Shown: in pieces, positions 5,066 to 5,807 of the stretch
Position numbering within the stretch: the stretch's first letter is position 1
Layout: each line of letters begins with the position of its first letter
The notes under the pieces: generated by a model
Seen by the model: only the letters and a program-made list of their open reading frames with translations
The model's database searches: none
What the model was told of the DNA's origin: nothing
Position numbers and translations under genes: made by a program
Assembly (NCBI GenBank): GCA_017848205.1
Contig: JAGDDO010000108.1
Location: 1-5,807 of the forward strand
Reading direction: 5' to 3'
DNA from: Oscillospiraceae bacterium
GTDB lineage: Bacteria > Bacillota_A > Clostridia > Oscillospirales > Ruminococcaceae
Length of the DNA stretch: 5,807 nucleotides

Positions 5066-5097
5066 AACCCCGTCTGCATCATGAGGCAGACGGGGTT
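5066..5097 (-). terminator. Intrinsic terminator of the transketolase gene
   Basis: Perfect 12-base arms AACCCCGTCTGC (5066-5077) and GCAGACGGGGTT (5086-5097) enclose an eight-base loop. On the minus strand the stem is followed by TGTGTTTTATC, a moderate U-tract. It begins 45 bases after the transketolase stop codon and ends well before the lipoprotein promoter. Confidence 0.88.
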
Positions 5098-5141
5098 ACA
5101 ATTAAACTTAGTGCTTTATTAATCAGCGAAATCAGAAGCCA

Positions 5142-5807
5142 TTATTTAAACTTCTTTACAGCTTCCTTTGTCTTTGCAACAATGTTTTCCTTGCAGAGGC
5201 CGAATTCCTTGAGGAGGTCGGCTGCAGGGCCGCTGTGGCCGAATTCGTCGTTTACGCCGATTCTTACTACTGGTACAGGACACTCTTCTGCAACTGTTTC
5301 AGCTACTGCTGAACCGAGGCCGCCGATTATGCTGTGTTCTTCAGCAGTGATGATGAGACCTGTTTCCTTTGCAGCCTTAAGGATGATGTCCTTGTCGATA
5401 GGCTTGATAGTGTGGATGTTGATAACTCTTGCGCTGATGCCGTCAGCTTCGAGGAGCTTTGCAGCTTCAACAGCTTCATTTACCATAAGTCCTGTAGCAA
5501 CGATAGTTACATCCTTGCCGTCCTTAAGCTCGATACCCTTGCCGATCTCGAACTTGTATGTAGCTTCGTCGTTGAAGATCGGTGTTGCAAGTCTTCCGAA
5601 ACGGAGGTAAACAGGACCAACGTATTCAACTGCAGCCTTAACAGCAGCCTTTGCTTCAACGCCGTCAGCAGGGTTGATGATAACCATGCCAGGACTTGTT
5701 CTCATGAGTGCGATGTCTTCGTTGCACTGGTGAGTAGCGCCGTCTTCACCTACTGAGATGCCGGCATGTGTAGCACCGATCTTTACGTTGAGGTGTGGAT
5801 AGCCGAT
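5142..5807 (-). CDS. Transketolase, C-terminal subunit (3' part; gene runs off the right edge)
   Basis: Transketolase moves two-carbon ketol units between sugar phosphates in the non-oxidative pentose phosphate pathway, using thiamine diphosphate. The visible 221 residues begin inside the pyrimidine-binding domain with NVKIGATHAGISVGEDGATHQ (7-27), a conserved transketolase stretch whose Asp22 and His26 correspond to substrate-site residues. The C-terminal domain follows (about 95-221), with DVTIVATGLMVNEAVEAAKL, INIHTIKPID, TAEEHSIIGGLGSAVAE and the ending FGLCKENIVAKTKEAVKKFK. The sequence style fits the split transketolases of Clostridia and archaea, in which this half is a separate protein of about 310 residues, though a full-length enzyme cannot be excluded because the start is outside the window. 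The frame is open to the right edge; internal ATG 5705 is not the start. In split systems the N-terminal subunit gene normally lies just upstream, here further right. An intrinsic terminator follows. Confidence 0.93.
   Translation of the reverse strand: MGYPHLNVKIGATHAGISVGEDGATHQCNEDIALMRTSPGMVIINPADGVEAKAAVKAAVEYVGPVYLRFGRLATPIFNDEATYKFEIGKGIELKDGKDVTIVATGLMVNEAVEAAKLLEADGISARVINIHTIKPIDKDIILKAAKETGLIITAEEHSIIGGLGSAVAETVAEECPVPVVRIGVNDEFGHSGPAADLLKEFGLCKENIVAKTKEAVKKFK

Noticed and set aside
5182..5756. Two long plus-strand open frames opposite the transketolase gene.
   Set aside because: The minus-strand frame is clearly transketolase. These are antisense shadows rich in Ser and Val/Leu, with no ribosome binding sites or domain pattern.
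1..5807. tRNA or rRNA genes, CRISPR arrays, riboswitches, insertion sequences.
   Set aside because: No cloverleaf, rRNA-like stretch, regularly spaced repeat, transposase or recognisable riboswitch core was seen by eye on either strand.

Overview
The window reads as a Clostridia chromosome segment, most likely from a Ruminococcus-type gut or rumen bacterium (Oscillospiraceae). This is an inference from moderate base composition, sigma-A-type promoters with TGn extensions, strong purine-rich ribosome binding sites, a split-type transketolase C-terminal subunit, and a CdaR/PucR-type regulator directly upstream of ftsEX. No species can be named from the sequence alone. Every gene lies on the minus strand, so transcription runs from right to left.

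From the right edge: (1) 5807-5142, the 3' part of a transketolase C-terminal subunit gene, closed by a strong intrinsic terminator (5097-5066). (2) 4998-4349, a monocistronic, AT-rich gene for a predicted secreted lipoprotein. It has its own near-consensus promoter, and an intrinsic terminator (4178-4144) follows beyond a 170-base gene-free stretch holding three tight triloop hairpins. (3) 4080-2463, an operon with its own promoter, encoding a Ddl-family ATP-grasp ligase and, joined by a TGATG stop/start overlap, a DUF1934 (YwiB-like) calycin-type protein. (4) 2462-1, a 176-bp regulatory-looking intergenic region with a 17-bp palindrome, an 8-bp direct repeat at 21-bp spacing and two candidate promoters, followed by a CdaR/PucR-family regulator, ftsE and the 5' part of ftsX. 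The last three are tightly packed and probably form one operon.

Functionally, FtsE (ATPase) and FtsX (membrane partner) form the ABC-type complex that activates peptidoglycan hydrolases at the membrane. The Ddl-family protein belongs by ancestry to peptidoglycan precursor synthesis. No convincing terminator separates the ligase-DUF1934 operon from the regulator-ftsEX operon, so the left two thirds may be a loosely coupled cell-envelope cluster. The transketolase (pentose phosphate pathway) and the lipoprotein appear to be separate units.

The most interesting points are: the ligase keeps its ATP-binding residues but appears to have lost several conserved Ddl substrate- and metal-site residues; ftsX has no ATG, GTG or TTG upstream of its conserved N-terminus, only an AUA at the right distance from a good ribosome binding site; a sugar-diacid-type regulator sits in the ftsEX operon; and the hairpin-rich block at 4181-4348 looks like a dispersed repeat. 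No RNA gene, CRISPR array, insertion sequence or complete previously undescribed system was recognised.
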